DNA from: Streptomyces rhizosphaerihabitans
GTDB lineage: Bacteria; Actinomycetota; Actinomycetes; Streptomycetales; Streptomycetaceae
Assembly: GCF_025399795.1 (NCBI RefSeq)
Contig: NZ_JAODTZ010000021.1
Span: forward strand, 1-64,000
Direction of reading: 5' to 3'
DNA: 64,000 nt
The position numbers and the translations under genes are program-made. Shown in pieces: positions 43,080-51,609 of the stretch. Within the stretch, counting starts at the first letter, position 1, and each line of letters starts with the position of its first letter. The notes below the pieces were generated by a model. It saw nothing but the letters and a program-made list of their open reading frames with translations, made no database searches and was not told the origin of the DNA.

Positions 43080-43116
43080 GTTCAGCCCCTGGCGCGTATC
43101 GCGTCAGGGGCTGAAC
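43080..43116 (+). terminator. 17-bp terminator of glpFK
   Basis: The arm 43080-43096 (GTTCAGCCCCTGGCGCG) pairs with 43100-43116 with one G-T wobble and a 3-base loop. It lies 63 bases after the glpK stop. A near-duplicate CGATCACGC-GACCGA unit lies just before it. Confidence 0.85.
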
Positions 43117-43300
43117 GCGGCCCCGGGCCCCCTGTACACATCTCGTCCCGGCACTTGGACACCGCGGCCAGGGCCACGCGATGCGGCCGGCCGAGCACTG
43201 CGCCGAGTGCCGCGAGGCCACTCGGTTCGTCGGCGTGGCCGGAATCCCGCAGGCGGGAGCTACGGGCCGCCCGAGGGCCAGGGCCGGATACGCTGACGGA

Positions 43301-43660
43301 ATGAACGAAAATCTTCCTCCCTGTCCGACGTGCTCATGTGAATACACCTACGAGATGAACGCCCTTGTGGTGTGCCCGGAGTGCGGCCACGAATGGGTTC
43401 CCGCCGAAAGCGGTGCCGAGGATGGGGCCACCACCGGGGAACGGGTCGTCAAGGACGCTGTCGGCAACGTGCTGCAGGACGGCGACAGCGTGGTTGTCGT
43501 CAAGGCGCTCAAGGTCAAGGGGAGCCCTTCGGGGATCAAGGCCGGCACCAAGGTGCGCAGTATCCGGTTGGTCGACGGCGTCGACGGCCATGACATCGAC
43601 TGCAAGGTCGACGGTTTCGGGGCGATGCAGCTCAAGTCCAGCGTGGTCAAGAAGGCCTGA
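43301..43660 (+). CDS. zinc-ribbon protein, YjdM (PhnA) type
   Basis: A 119-residue protein. The N-terminal zinc ribbon is PPCPTCSCEYTY followed by LVVCPECGHEW (four metal Cys); the C-terminal domain carries VVKDAVGNVLQDGDSVVV, KGTxVRxIRLV-type sequence and DIDCKVDGFGAMQLKSSVVK. This matches YjdM, once called PhnA, a widespread protein of unclear function that is not part of phosphonate lyase. The gene is monocistronic. Confidence 0.93.
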   Translation: MNENLPPCPTCSCEYTYEMNALVVCPECGHEWVPAESGAEDGATTGERVVKDAVGNVLQDGDSVVVVKALKVKGSPSGIKAGTKVRSIRLVDGVDGHDIDCKVDGFGAMQLKSSVVKKA

Positions 43661-43700
43661 TCCGTGACTCACGGGTGACCGAGGCGGCAGTGTATTGCTG

Positions 43701-43720
43701 AATTGCAAAATTTAGCAATT
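43701..43720. promoter_or_regulatory. inverted-repeat operator before ArsR-SulP
   Basis: AATTGC (43701-43706) and GCAATT (43715-43720) flank the AT-rich spacer AAAATTTA; a further ATTGC lies just upstream. The position, about 95 bases before the ArsR start, and the AT content fit an ArsR-type autoregulatory site. Confidence 0.6.
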
Positions 43721-43813
43721 GGTTAGATGCTGTATTCGCTGTTCCTGCAGGTAGTCTCGGGCACAGCCCTTGTCCGCCCCGGGTGGGGTGCCGTCCGGGG
43801 AAGTCGAGGGGCC

Positions 43814-44155
43814 GTGTCCGTTCCGCTGTACCAGGCCAAGGCCGAGCTCTTCCGGATGCTCGGGCATCCCGTACGGATACGGGTGCTGGAGCTGCTCCAG
43901 GACGGCCCGCGGCCGGTACGGGAACTGCTCGGGGAGATCGAGGTGGAGCCGTCCAGCCTGTCTCAGCAGCTGGCGGTACTGCGTCGGTCCGGGATCGTCA
44001 CCGCCACGCGGGACGGCTCGACGGTCGTCTATGCACTGGCCGGCGCGGACGTGGCAGACCTGATGAAGGCCGCGCGCCGGATCCTGACCCAGATGCTGTC
44101 CGGGCGCAACGAACTGCTGACTGAGCTGCTGGAGACCGAGGTTGCCGCGCGATGA
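43814..44155 (+). CDS. ArsR-family regulator
   Basis: A 113-residue winged-helix protein. I start it at GTG 43814 (VSVPLYQAKAELFRML), because the parologous gene at 47467 begins equivalently (MSTPLYQLKAEFF) and GAGGGG precedes it. The recognition region is EPSSLSQQLAVLRRSGIVTA and the wing RDGSTVVYAL. The ELCVC metal site of ArsR/SmtB is missing, so it does not sense metals in the classic way. Its stop overlaps the ATG of the SulP gene (ATGA), so it probably controls that transporter. Confidence 0.9.
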   Translation: MSVPLYQAKAELFRMLGHPVRIRVLELLQDGPRPVRELLGEIEVEPSSLSQQLAVLRRSGIVTATRDGSTVVYALAGADVADLMKAARRILTQMLSGRNELLTELLETEVAAR

Positions 44156-45884
44156 CCTCGGGGATCAGCCGGGTCCGGGCCCGGATCGCCTCACTGCTGC
44201 CCACCCGCGGCGACCTGGCGGAGATGGGACGCAACCCCCGCCGGGACCTGCTCGCCGGGCTGACCGTGGCCATCGTCGCGCTGCCGCTCGCCCTCGGCTT
44301 CGGCGTCTCCTCCGGGCTCGGCGCCGAGGCGGGCCTGGCCACCGCCGTCATTGCGGGCACCCTCGCCGCATTGTTCGGCGGATCGAATCTGCAGGTGTCG
44401 GGGCCGACGGGCGCCATGACGGTGGTGCTGGTACCGATCGTGGGCCAGTACGGTCCGACGGGCGTCCTCACGGTCGGTGTCATGGCTGGAGTGATGCTCG
44501 TCGGCCTCGCCGTGCTGAAGGCCGGACGATACATGCAGTATGTGCCCGCGCCGGTCGTCGAGGGCTTCACGCTGGGCATCGCGTGCGTGATCGGACTGCA
44601 GCAGATTCCGGGCGTGCTCGGTGTGCCCAAACCGGAGGGCGACCGGGTATTGGCGGTGACCTGGCGGGCCATCGAGGAGTTCGTGCGGCACCCGAACTGG
44701 ACGGCCGTCGCCGTCGCCGTCGCGGTGGCTGCGGTCATGCTCATGGGAGCCCGGTGGCGTCCGACCGTGCCGTTCTCCATCGTCGCGGTGATCGCCGCCA
44801 CAGTCGTGGCACAGGCCGCCGGGCTGACCGGGGCGAAACCGATCGGTGAACTGCCATCGGGGCTGCGCCCGCGCCCTCGCTGTCCTTCCTCGACCTGGGC
44901 TCACTGGGCTCCTTGCTGGCCCCCGCGGTGGCAGTCGCGGCGCTGGCCGCGCTGGAGTCGCTGCTCTCGGCCTCGGTCGCCGACGGCATGACCGTCGGCC
45001 AGCAGCACGACCCGGATCGGGAGCTGTTCGGCCAAGGCCTTGCCAACATCGCCGCCCCTTTGTTCGGTGGCGTGCCGGCGACCGGGGCGATCGCACGCAC
45101 CGCGGTCAATGTGCGCACCGGTGCGAGCTCCCGGCTCGCCGCCCTCACTCACGCCGCGATCCTCGCGGTGATCGTCTTCGCGGCCGCGCCTCTCGTCTCG
45201 AAGATCCCGCTGGCGGCCCTCGCCGGTGTCCTCCTGGCCACCGCGATCCGCATGGTCGAGGTCGGTTCGCTGCGGGCGATGCTGAAGGCCACCCGCTCGG
45301 ACGCGCTGATCCTCGTCCTGACCGCCGTAGCGACGCTGGCCCTCGATCTCGTGTACGCCGTCATCATCGGCCTGGTCGTCGCCGGAGCCCTCGCGTTGCG
45401 CGCCGTTGCCAAGCAGGCCCGCTTCGACCAGGTGCCTCTCGACCGCGGAGACCACACCGCCGAGGAACATGCCCTGCTCGCCGAGCACATCATTGCCTAC
45501 CGCGTCGACGGGCCTTTGTTCTTCGCCGCCGCGCACCGCTTCCTGCTGGAGATGACAGAAGTGGCCGACGTACGTGTGGTGATCCTTCGCATGTCGCGGG
45601 TGTCGACCATGGACGCGACCGGGGCGCTGGTGCTCAAGGACGCGGTCCAGAAGCTGAACCGGCGCGGAATCGTCGTCCTGACCTCCGGAATCAGGCCGGG
45701 GCAACGCCAAGTCCTCGACTCAGTCGGCGTGTTGGACCTCCTGCAGCTGGAGGGCCGCGAGTACACCACTACCCCCGAAGCGATCCACGGGGCCCGCGAC
45801 CACCTGGAGAGGACCGGGGTCCTTCTCGCTGCCCGGAAGTCCGCTCGCAACGCCACAGAGATGAAAGAGGAGACACCCCGATGA
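44152..45884 (+). pseudogene. SulP-family anion transporter with a frameshift
   Basis: The first part (to about 44870) carries the SulP spans, including NPRRDLLAGLTVAIVALPLA, SGPTGAMTVVLVPIV and FTLGIACVIGLQQIPG. The frame then breaks around CATCGGGGCTGCGCC, and the correct sequence resumes in another frame as SLGSLLAPAVAVAALAALES, then NIAAPLFGGVPATGAIARTA and a C-terminal STAS domain with RMSRVSTMDATGALVL. One base appears to be missing, in the GGGG run for example. Apart from that the protein is full length, about 577 residues, so this may be a recent mutation or a sequencing error. SulP proteins transport sulfate, bicarbonate or other anions. Confidence 0.8.
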
Positions 45885-46156
45885 GTGAGTTCGGGCGGCT
45901 GGTGATGCGCACTCCGCTCCAGGCTGCTGCGGTTCGTTCGTCCGTGACGGACCACGTCGACGAGGTCCGGTCCGCGACCGGCACCGGCTGGACGGTGACC
46001 GTCGCCGGGCCCGCCGAGGTGATCACCGACCCGAACGAGGCCGCCCACTACCGCCGTGCGCTCGCGTGCTGGAGCCACGGCCCGCACGATGCGATCGTCC
46101 GCATCCATCCCCCGACGGCATCCGGCTCCCGGCTGCCCCGGGGGACTGAGGGCTGA
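45881..46156 (+). CDS. small hypothetical protein coupled to SulP
   Basis: A 91-residue protein, MSEFGRLVMRTPLQAAAVRS and DPNEAAHYRRALACWSHGPH. The start overlaps the SulP stop (ATGA) and the stop overlaps the next start (TGATG), so it is firmly in the operon. No family is recognised; the reading is soluble and mixed alpha/beta. Confidence 0.7.
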   Translation: MSEFGRLVMRTPLQAAAVRSSVTDHVDEVRSATGTGWTVTVAGPAEVITDPNEAAHYRRALACWSHGPHDAIVRIHPPTASGSRLPRGTEG

Positions 46157-46581
46157 TGTCCACGCTGTTCGAAGCCCTGCCCTACCGGCACGTCGTCACC
46201 CTGCCCAACGAGCCGTCCGCTGTCCGCCTGTCCCGCCAGACCGCCGAGCAGGCCCTGACTGAATGGGGGATCAGCCTGCGCCACCCCACCGTCGACCCGG
46301 CGCTGCTGATCCTCGGCGAACTGGTCACCAATAGTGTCCGGCATGCTGTGACGCTCTCTCCCCAGCTCACCGTCATCTATGCGGCCGGCTCCGACTGCCT
46401 GGCTTTCGCCGTCCACGACCGCCACCCCCACCAACCACCGCTGTACGGGGCCGCGATCGACATGGGGGCCGGCGGTCTGAGCACCGTCATGGAACTCACT
46501 CTCGGCCTGGGCGGCACCGCCGTCGTCCGCGGCGACGCCGACGGAAACGGCAAAAGCATCTGGATCACCCTGCCCCTGTGA
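46156..46581 (+). CDS. RsbW-like ATP-binding protein
   Basis: A 141-residue HATPase-fold protein of the Streptomyces anti-sigma/regulatory kinase type. The N-box is LLILGELVTNSVRHA, and the G region is GAGGLSTVMELTLGLGG. These proteins bind and sometimes phosphorylate STAS-domain antagonists, or bind sigma factors. A STAS protein gene follows 58 bases later, so the two may be partners. Start is coupled to the preceding small ORF. Confidence 0.87.
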   Translation: MSTLFEALPYRHVVTLPNEPSAVRLSRQTAEQALTEWGISLRHPTVDPALLILGELVTNSVRHAVTLSPQLTVIYAAGSDCLAFAVHDRHPHQPPLYGAAIDMGAGGLSTVMELTLGLGGTAVVRGDADGNGKSIWITLPL

Positions 46582-46639
46582 CCCGAGCCGGTCCAGGAGG
46601 AGAGCTGAACAGGCACCACCCACAAGAAGGTTCATCATC

Positions 46640-47191
46640 ATGACGATCGAATGGCACTACACCGCCGGAGAGGATTTCAGTGTCCTCTCCCTCTCCGGGC
46701 GCCTCGGACCCGAGGGTGCGCATCGCTTCACCGGTGCCGTCGGCTGGGTCCTGGCCCGCGGCGCCGGTCCGGTCGTCGTCGACATGAACGGGCTGCGCAG
46801 CTGGTCCGTCAACGGCCGGCTCGCCGTCATCGAGGCAGCGCGCCGGCTCAGCACACACGGACGCAGCCTGGAACTGGCCTCGATCCCCGCCGACGGCTCC
46901 CTCATGCCTGACAGCGACTGCCCACCCATCACCATCCACACCGCCTTGCGGCGGACGTCGCGGGACATGACGCGGACAGCCAGGGCGGTGACGGTCAACA
47001 ACAGTGGCGTACCAGCGGCCGGCCAACCTGATTGTTGGCCGCTGTCCTCGCCCGGCACGCTCGACCCGGAGAAGACGGAACATCAAGAAGGGTGCCCTGG
47101 GCCCGGCCGCCGAAGGACAGCTCCAGCACGCGGGCCTCACCGCATCGCGGCCGCTGTCCGTCCGGGCGGATGGCGCCGGGGCAGTACTTGA
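46640..47191 (+). CDS. STAS-domain anti-sigma factor antagonist, odd C-terminus
   Basis: Residues 1 to about 110 form a STAS domain: MTIEWHYTAGEDFSVLSLSG, VVVDMNGLRSWSVNGRLAVI and RRLSTHGRSLELASIP. The phospho-acceptor Ser position is in LRSWSVNG. After about residue 115 the frame runs on as proline- and arginine-rich sequence for 65 residues, unlike family members of about 110-120, which suggests loss of the original stop by a small indel. AAGAAGG precedes the ATG. Likely partner of the RsbW-like protein upstream and possibly of the SpoIIE phosphatase at 35 kb. Confidence 0.75.
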   Translation: MTIEWHYTAGEDFSVLSLSGRLGPEGAHRFTGAVGWVLARGAGPVVVDMNGLRSWSVNGRLAVIEAARRLSTHGRSLELASIPADGSLMPDSDCPPITIHTALRRTSRDMTRTARAVTVNNSGVPAAGQPDCWPLSSPGTLDPEKTEHQEGCPGPGRRRTAPARGPHRIAAAVRPGGWRRGST

Positions 47192-47466
47192 GGCGGCATG
47201 CGGGGTGTTTGAGCCAGACGGCGCCCAGGCCGCGCAGTGGGGTGCTTCTCACCCAGCCATCCCTTACGCGATATATTGAATTTCTAATCTTGGCAAGTCA
47301 TGAGGCCTTCACTGCTTGAACGGGTGGACGGGTCCTCGCACGCGGATTCGGTCCGGCCGACTCTGCGGGCGAAGATGGGTGCCATGTTGTTGACGAGTAA
47401 GTGGATGCGATATACCGAGGACTGGCCAGCTCGGCCGGACAACTGTTCCGGGGAGGCGACAGCACG

Positions 47467-47817
47467 ATGAGCACGCCGCTGTACCAGCTGAAGGCCGAGT
47501 TCTTCAAAACCCTTGGGCACCCTGCCCGCATCCGCGTCCTAGAACTGCTCAGCGAGCGTGAACACGCCGTCGCGGAGATGCTGCCCGAGGTGGGCATCGA
47601 AGCCGCACATCTGTCCCAGCAGCTGGCTGTACTGCGCCGGGCGAACCTGGTGGTGACGCGCAAGGAGGGCTCGACGGTGTACTACTCCCTGACCAGCCCG
47701 CATGTGGCGGAGCTGCTCAGGGTCGCGCGGACGATCCTGTCCGGGGTGCTGGCCGGGCAGGCCGAGCTGCTCGCCGATCTGAAGGCCGCTCAGCAGGAGA
47801 TGAAAGCGTCCTCCTAG
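47467..47817 (+). CDS. ArsR-family regulator, second copy
   Basis: A 116-residue paralogue of the regulator at 43814: both share the opening PLYQ-KAE-F, the GHPARIRVLELL block and a LSQQLAVLRRANLVVTRKEG recognition/wing segment. Start ATG 47467 has GGGGAGGCGACAGC upstream. It also lacks the ELCVC metal motif. No transporter follows it, so either it controls the SulP group in trans or it is left over from a duplicated ArsR-SulP pair. An AT-rich patch at 47267-47290 (CGATATATTGAATTTCTAAT) is the likely promoter region. Confidence 0.9.
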   Translation: MSTPLYQLKAEFFKTLGHPARIRVLELLSEREHAVAEMLPEVGIEAAHLSQQLAVLRRANLVVTRKEGSTVYYSLTSPHVAELLRVARTILSGVLAGQAELLADLKAAQQEMKASS

Positions 47818-48255
47818 CGGCGGCCCCCGATCGGCGGCCGCCTCCTGGGGATTGGACAGCGCTCCGCGTACCTGGAGACGGCTGCCCCCTTCGGACGAAA
47901 CGCTCCACGGCGACAAGGCGACTCACCCCGGTCGGCCGCCATTCGAAACGGTCCCGCTGCTGGACTGTGCCGCCCAGTTGACTGTCCCCCGTCCCCTCCG
48001 CCCTTCCCTGTCGAATCCGTCAGCCGCCGCCTGATCCGAATCAGGGTCCTCGGCCCAGCCGCCGAAGGGCAGCTCGGCACGCCGGCCTCGCCGCAGCGCG
48101 GCGACGCCCGGAAGGGCGCCGCCGCAGGGTTTTCCCACGTGTACCGGTCCTTCTCGCCCGTGGCCACGCGCATCCGCTGTTGAGATCATGCTGATATGGC
48201 GACTTGAAGAAGTCTTCATATCGTGGGCACACGTCGGCCCAGGGCTCCGGCCGGT
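47818..48255. other. intergenic region with weak terminator
   Basis: No convincing gene. GGCGGCC (47819-47825) and GGCCGCC (47836-47842) can pair right after the ArsR stop. An AT-richer section near 48180-48220 (GAGATCATGCTGATATGG) is of promoter type but faces no rightward gene. Confidence 0.45.
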
Positions 48256-48630
48256 CTAGATCTCCAGCTGCCCCTCGACGCGCTTGAGGTGGTGGCGGGC
48301 CATCGCCAGGTTCGAACGCGCCCTGTCGAGCACGAGATACAGGAACAGGCCGTTGCCGCTGCGCCCGGCAACCGGCCGAATGAGGTGGTACTGGTTTCCG
48401 AGGGTGATCAGGATGTCCTCGATCCGGCTCTTGAGATCCAGCTGCTCCATGGCGCGCACCTTCGCGCGGACGACATCCGTATTGCCGGCAGCGGCGACCG
48501 TCATGTCCAGATCCTTGCCCCCTCCCAGCGTGCCCAGTGCCATGCCACTGGTGTAGTCGACGACGGCCGCCCCCAAAGCTCCCTCGGCCTCGGTCATCAT
48601 TTCCTTCAGCGACACTTCCACACTCGCCAT
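48256..48630 (-). CDS. roadblock/LC7-like protein
   Basis: A 124-residue protein starting MASVEVSLKEMMTEAEGALG behind GGGGAGACGCT. The pattern ALGAAVVDYTSGMALGTLGG followed by LDMTVAAAGNTDVVRAK and IEDILITLGNQYHLIRPVA fits the roadblock/longin fold used by MglB and by Streptomyces CvnB proteins, which regulate small GTPases. No GTPase or histidine-kinase-like CvnA is adjacent, so it is an orphan member. Confidence 0.8.
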   Translation of the reverse strand: MASVEVSLKEMMTEAEGALGAAVVDYTSGMALGTLGGGKDLDMTVAAAGNTDVVRAKVRAMEQLDLKSRIEDILITLGNQYHLIRPVAGRSGNGLFLYLVLDRARSNLAMARHHLKRVEGQLEI

Positions 48631-49204
48631 AGCGTCTCCCCTTGGTTGTCGGTCACGCGGCAGGACCGGCAATTGTCCGTGCCTGCCGCGTGACCGCACC
48701 GTATGCGCACGCCCGAGTCACCAGCGGAGTATCTCCGAGGCTGACATCCGGTGACCGGGCATGAGCGCAAGAGAACCGCTTACCGACTACTCCTGTCGAA
48801 AGATCGGGCGTCAGGGGCGTACGCAGAACTCGCTCGGCGCGCACGGCACATCAGTCTCGAAGGCAGGTCCGTCCCCCGCTTCCCGGTAGCGTGCCGGGTC
48901 ACTCCATCCATGGGACACGGGCCGGCTGCCGACGCGCATCCGACCGCTCTCCGCCCCGCCGGAGCGGTGACTTTCGGTGAACTTCCGGGCCCGTAGATGC
49001 AGCTCGAGTCGCACCAGTGGGCGCGGGCGGATGCCACGCGCCGGAGATCGCGGTATCCCGGTGAAGCCCGAGGCGCGTTTCACCCGCGGCTCATCGCTCC
49101 GTCATCCCGGGCCACACGCCGAATGATCACCCCCGGTCACGCGCCCACCGCCTCAGCCTCTCTATGCTCGGGGGCGAACATTCGCATCCATGAGGAGCAG
49201 AGCA
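48631..49204. other. intergenic region, no gene recognised
   Basis: 574 bases with only short antisense and sense frames lacking family features (for example a 81-codon frame at 48751-48996). The last 60 bases hold the cyclophilin promoter region and its GAGGAGCAG ribosome site. Confidence 0.5.
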
Positions 49205-49696
49205 ATGAGCGAGAACGTCTACTTCGAGGTCACCGCCAACGGCGAGCCGCTGGGCCGCATCGAGTTCAAACTCTACGACGACGTCGTCCCGAAGACCGCG
49301 CAGAACTTCCGTGAGCTCGCCACGGGCGCACACGGTTTCGGTTACAAGGGTTCGCCGTTCCATCGGGTCATCCCGGACTTCATGCTCCAGGGCGGCGACT
49401 TCACGCGGCAGGACGGCACGGGCGGCAAGAGCATCTACGGCGAGAAGTTCGCCGACGAGAACTTCACGCTCAAGCACACCAAGCCGGGTCTGCTGTCCAT
49501 GGCCAACGCGGGCCGGAACACCAACGGCTCGCAGTTCTTCATCACCACCATCGTCACCGACTGGCTGGACAACAAGCACGTCGTCTTCGGCGAGGTCGTC
49601 CAGGGCATGGACGTCGTGAAGGCGATCGAGGCTCTCGGCAGCCGTTCCGGCACCACCTCGAAGAAGATCGTCATCTCCGACTCCGGCACCGTCTGA
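49205..49696 (+). CDS. peptidyl-prolyl cis-trans isomerase, cyclophilin
   Basis: A 163-residue single-domain cytosolic cyclophilin. Active-site residues are visible in FHRVIPDFMLQGGDFT (Arg, Phe, Met, Gln), GLLSMANAGRNTNGSQFFIT and WLDNKHVVFGEVVQGMDVV. It speeds proline isomerisation in protein folding. GAGGAGCAGAGCA precedes the ATG and a 14-bp terminator hairpin follows; it is monocistronic. Confidence 0.97.
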   Translation: MSENVYFEVTANGEPLGRIEFKLYDDVVPKTAQNFRELATGAHGFGYKGSPFHRVIPDFMLQGGDFTRQDGTGGKSIYGEKFADENFTLKHTKPGLLSMANAGRNTNGSQFFITTIVTDWLDNKHVVFGEVVQGMDVVKAIEALGSRSGTTSKKIVISDSGTV

Positions 49697-49735
49697 GCGG
49701 TCCGACGGCCTGGGTCCACCCCACGGACGATTACT

Positions 49736-49771
49736 GACGGAGGCGGCGGTGTACCACCCGCCGCCTCTGTC
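49736..49771 (+). terminator. 14-bp terminator of cyclophilin gene
   Basis: GACGGAGGCGGCGG (49736-49749) pairs with CCGCCGCCTCTGTC (49758-49771) with one G-T wobble and an 8-base loop, 40 bases after the stop. Confidence 0.8.
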
Positions 49772-50128
49772 GGGCAGCGCTCCGCTCCGGCGGGCGAAAT
49801 CCGGGGTCGGCAGTCCGGGGTCGGCACCCCCCACTCACGTACCAGCAGCCTGCCCTCCTCCGATCAGCAGGCCATCCGCGTCGTCGAGGAATGAGACCGC
49901 CACCGCCCGGTGGTCGCACCGACCCCCCTGCCGCGCCCACTGCGCGGTCCGCCGCACAGGACCCCGCGGCCACCGGAACCGATCGTGCCCCACGCGTCGC
50001 GGGACCACGGCAGAGTTCAGCCGGATTCATGGCCGAATCCCGTACTCCAGGGGACCGGCCCGCCCGTGAGGGGTAGCCCCTTCCCGCACACGCCGAAGCG
50101 CGCGGGGGTTGGGGGGGAGCTGGCCCGA
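49772..50128. other. intergenic region, no gene recognised
   Basis: About 360 GC-rich bases ending in a G-run (GGGGTTGGGGGGGAGC) that serves as ribosome site of the next gene. Nothing else is evident. Confidence 0.45.
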
Positions 50129-50803
50129 GTGACACCGAGGGGGCGGACACCAGGGAAACGCTTGTCAGGACGCGCGCAGCGGCAGCGAGCCGTCCGCCGG
50201 CTGCGCGCGGAAGGGCAGTACGGGCCCTTGCTTCGTGAGGTGCTGCCGGCCCTTGCCGCGGTCGTCGTCACCCTGTGCGCGATCGCCGCCGGCCTCGCCG
50301 TCGGCTACCGCGTGGCCGGCGTCGGCGTACTCCTCGGCGCGCTGGTCGTGCTTGCCGTCGCCATCCCGGCCGCGGTACGGCGGCACCGTCCGCCGGCTCG
50401 TCGGCGCCTGGGCTTCTACACGCCGGAGGAACTGGCGGAACTGGACACGGCGGGGCTGGCCCTGGCCGTGTCCCGGATGCTGCGCCGGGACGGCTGGCGG
50501 GTGCTCCCTCCGCGGAGAGCCGAGGACCGCGTCCGGGTACGCGCCCGGGACGGTCGCGGGCAGCGTCTGGAGGTCGCCTTCCGGCCCGTGGCCGAACCGC
50601 TGCCCGACGAGGACGCGCCCTCCCGTTCGGGACGTCCGGGCGGCCCCGGCCCGCCGCTCCGTCTCGTGGTGCACCGCGGGGCCTTCACCCGGCGTGACGT
50701 CCAGTGGGCGCGACGGCAGGGCGGTGTACGTCTGATCGACGGTTCCTGCCTCAGGCGATGGGCGCACGGGACACCGCTGAACGAGCTGAGCGACTCCTCC
50801 TGA
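50129..50803 (+). CDS. membrane-anchored Mrr-like restriction-fold protein, degenerate site
   Basis: About 224 residues from GTG 50129; the start is uncertain. Two hydrophobic helices (VLPALAAVVVTLCAIAAGLA and VGVLLGALVVLAVAIPAAV) anchor it, followed by a domain that resembles the Mrr/restriction-endonuclease fold: YTPEELAELDTAGLALAVSR, MLRRDGWRVLPPR and FTRRDVQWARRQGGVRLIDG with the closing LRRWAHGTPL. Where active members have D then Q-C-K, this one has LEVAFRP, so the catalytic Lys seems to be missing. A DNA-cutting role is doubtful. Confidence 0.7.
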   Translation: MTPRGRTPGKRLSGRAQRQRAVRRLRAEGQYGPLLREVLPALAAVVVTLCAIAAGLAVGYRVAGVGVLLGALVVLAVAIPAAVRRHRPPARRRLGFYTPEELAELDTAGLALAVSRMLRRDGWRVLPPRRAEDRVRVRARDGRGQRLEVAFRPVAEPLPDEDAPSRSGRPGGPGPPLRLVVHRGAFTRRDVQWARRQGGVRLIDGSCLRRWAHGTPLNELSDSS

Positions 50804-51174
50804 GCCGGCACGGGCATGACCGCCGACCCGCCCGCGACCCGTGCCGCGGGCACCGCGCCGAACCGCCTCCCGGACCTCCTCGTCGACCGACGCGTACGCC
50901 CTCGTCGCCCCGCCTCGCGGTGGGGCGAACGACGAATCCGCGCGCACCGAACGTCCCGGTCACCCTCGCCACACCCCTCACTCGGAACGTGCGGCGCAAC
51001 AGCGGTTTCACCGACAACAGGCGAGGTCAGCGGCGTGAACACGTTCCGACCAGGTACTTGAAGGAAACACCTTCGCATGGGCCGAAGGGCCGAATAGCGT
51101 GCGAGGACCCGAGCCGTCCCCCACCGTCCCGCGGTCCATGTACGCCGGGCCCGCACCCCCACCAGGAGACCGGC
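50804..51174. other. intergenic region before symporter operon
   Basis: 371 bases with no credible gene. A short imperfect stem, CCTTCGCATGGGCCGAAGG around 51068-51086, lies about 90 bases before the DUF485 gene and could be a leader structure. Confidence 0.4.
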
Positions 51175-51609
51175 ATGTCGTACGACAGCTCCGCACCGCG
51201 TCCCGCGCGACCGCCGCACGGACAGCACGACTCCCCCGCCCGCCATGTCCCGGACCCAGCCGGGGAACCATTACGCGGCGGGGCATCACCCCGCACCTGG
51301 ACCGGGCACCATCGCGATCTGCGCATCCTGCGCCGCGCCTACCGCCGGCAACGGCGCGTGACCACGTTCGCGGTACTCGGCTGCTTCACCCTCTTCCTCG
51401 GTCTCTGTGCCGGCTGCCCCGGTTTCATGGACCGTCCCGTCACCGGAGGCCTGTCGACGGGCCTGGTGCTCGCCCTCTCCCAGATCCCCGCCACCTGGCT
51501 CGCCGTGCTCGTCTACGAGCGCACCGCCCGCCGCTATGTCGATCCCCTCGCACGCCGCGTGAACCGGAGCACTCCCTGGGCGAGCGGCGAGCAGGAGCGG
51601 GAGCGGTGA
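51175..51609 (+). CDS. DUF485 membrane protein
   Basis: A 144-residue protein with a Pro-rich N-terminal half and two membrane helices, VTTFAVLGCFTLFLGLCAG and TGLVLALSQIPATWLAVLVY, ending in a basic tail. DUF485 proteins are nearly always encoded directly before acetate/pyruvate symporters, as here; its stop overlaps the symporter GTG (GTGA). It is probably an accessory subunit. CAGGAGACC precedes ATG. Confidence 0.88.
   Translation: MSYDSSAPRPARPPHGQHDSPARHVPDPAGEPLRGGASPRTWTGHHRDLRILRRAYRRQRRVTTFAVLGCFTLFLGLCAGCPGFMDRPVTGGLSTGLVLALSQIPATWLAVLVYERTARRYVDPLARRVNRSTPWASGEQERER

Noticed and set aside
48751..48996. 81-codon frame between the roadblock and cyclophilin genes
   Set aside because: No ribosome site, no family features and an unnatural composition; overlapping frames exist on the other strand.
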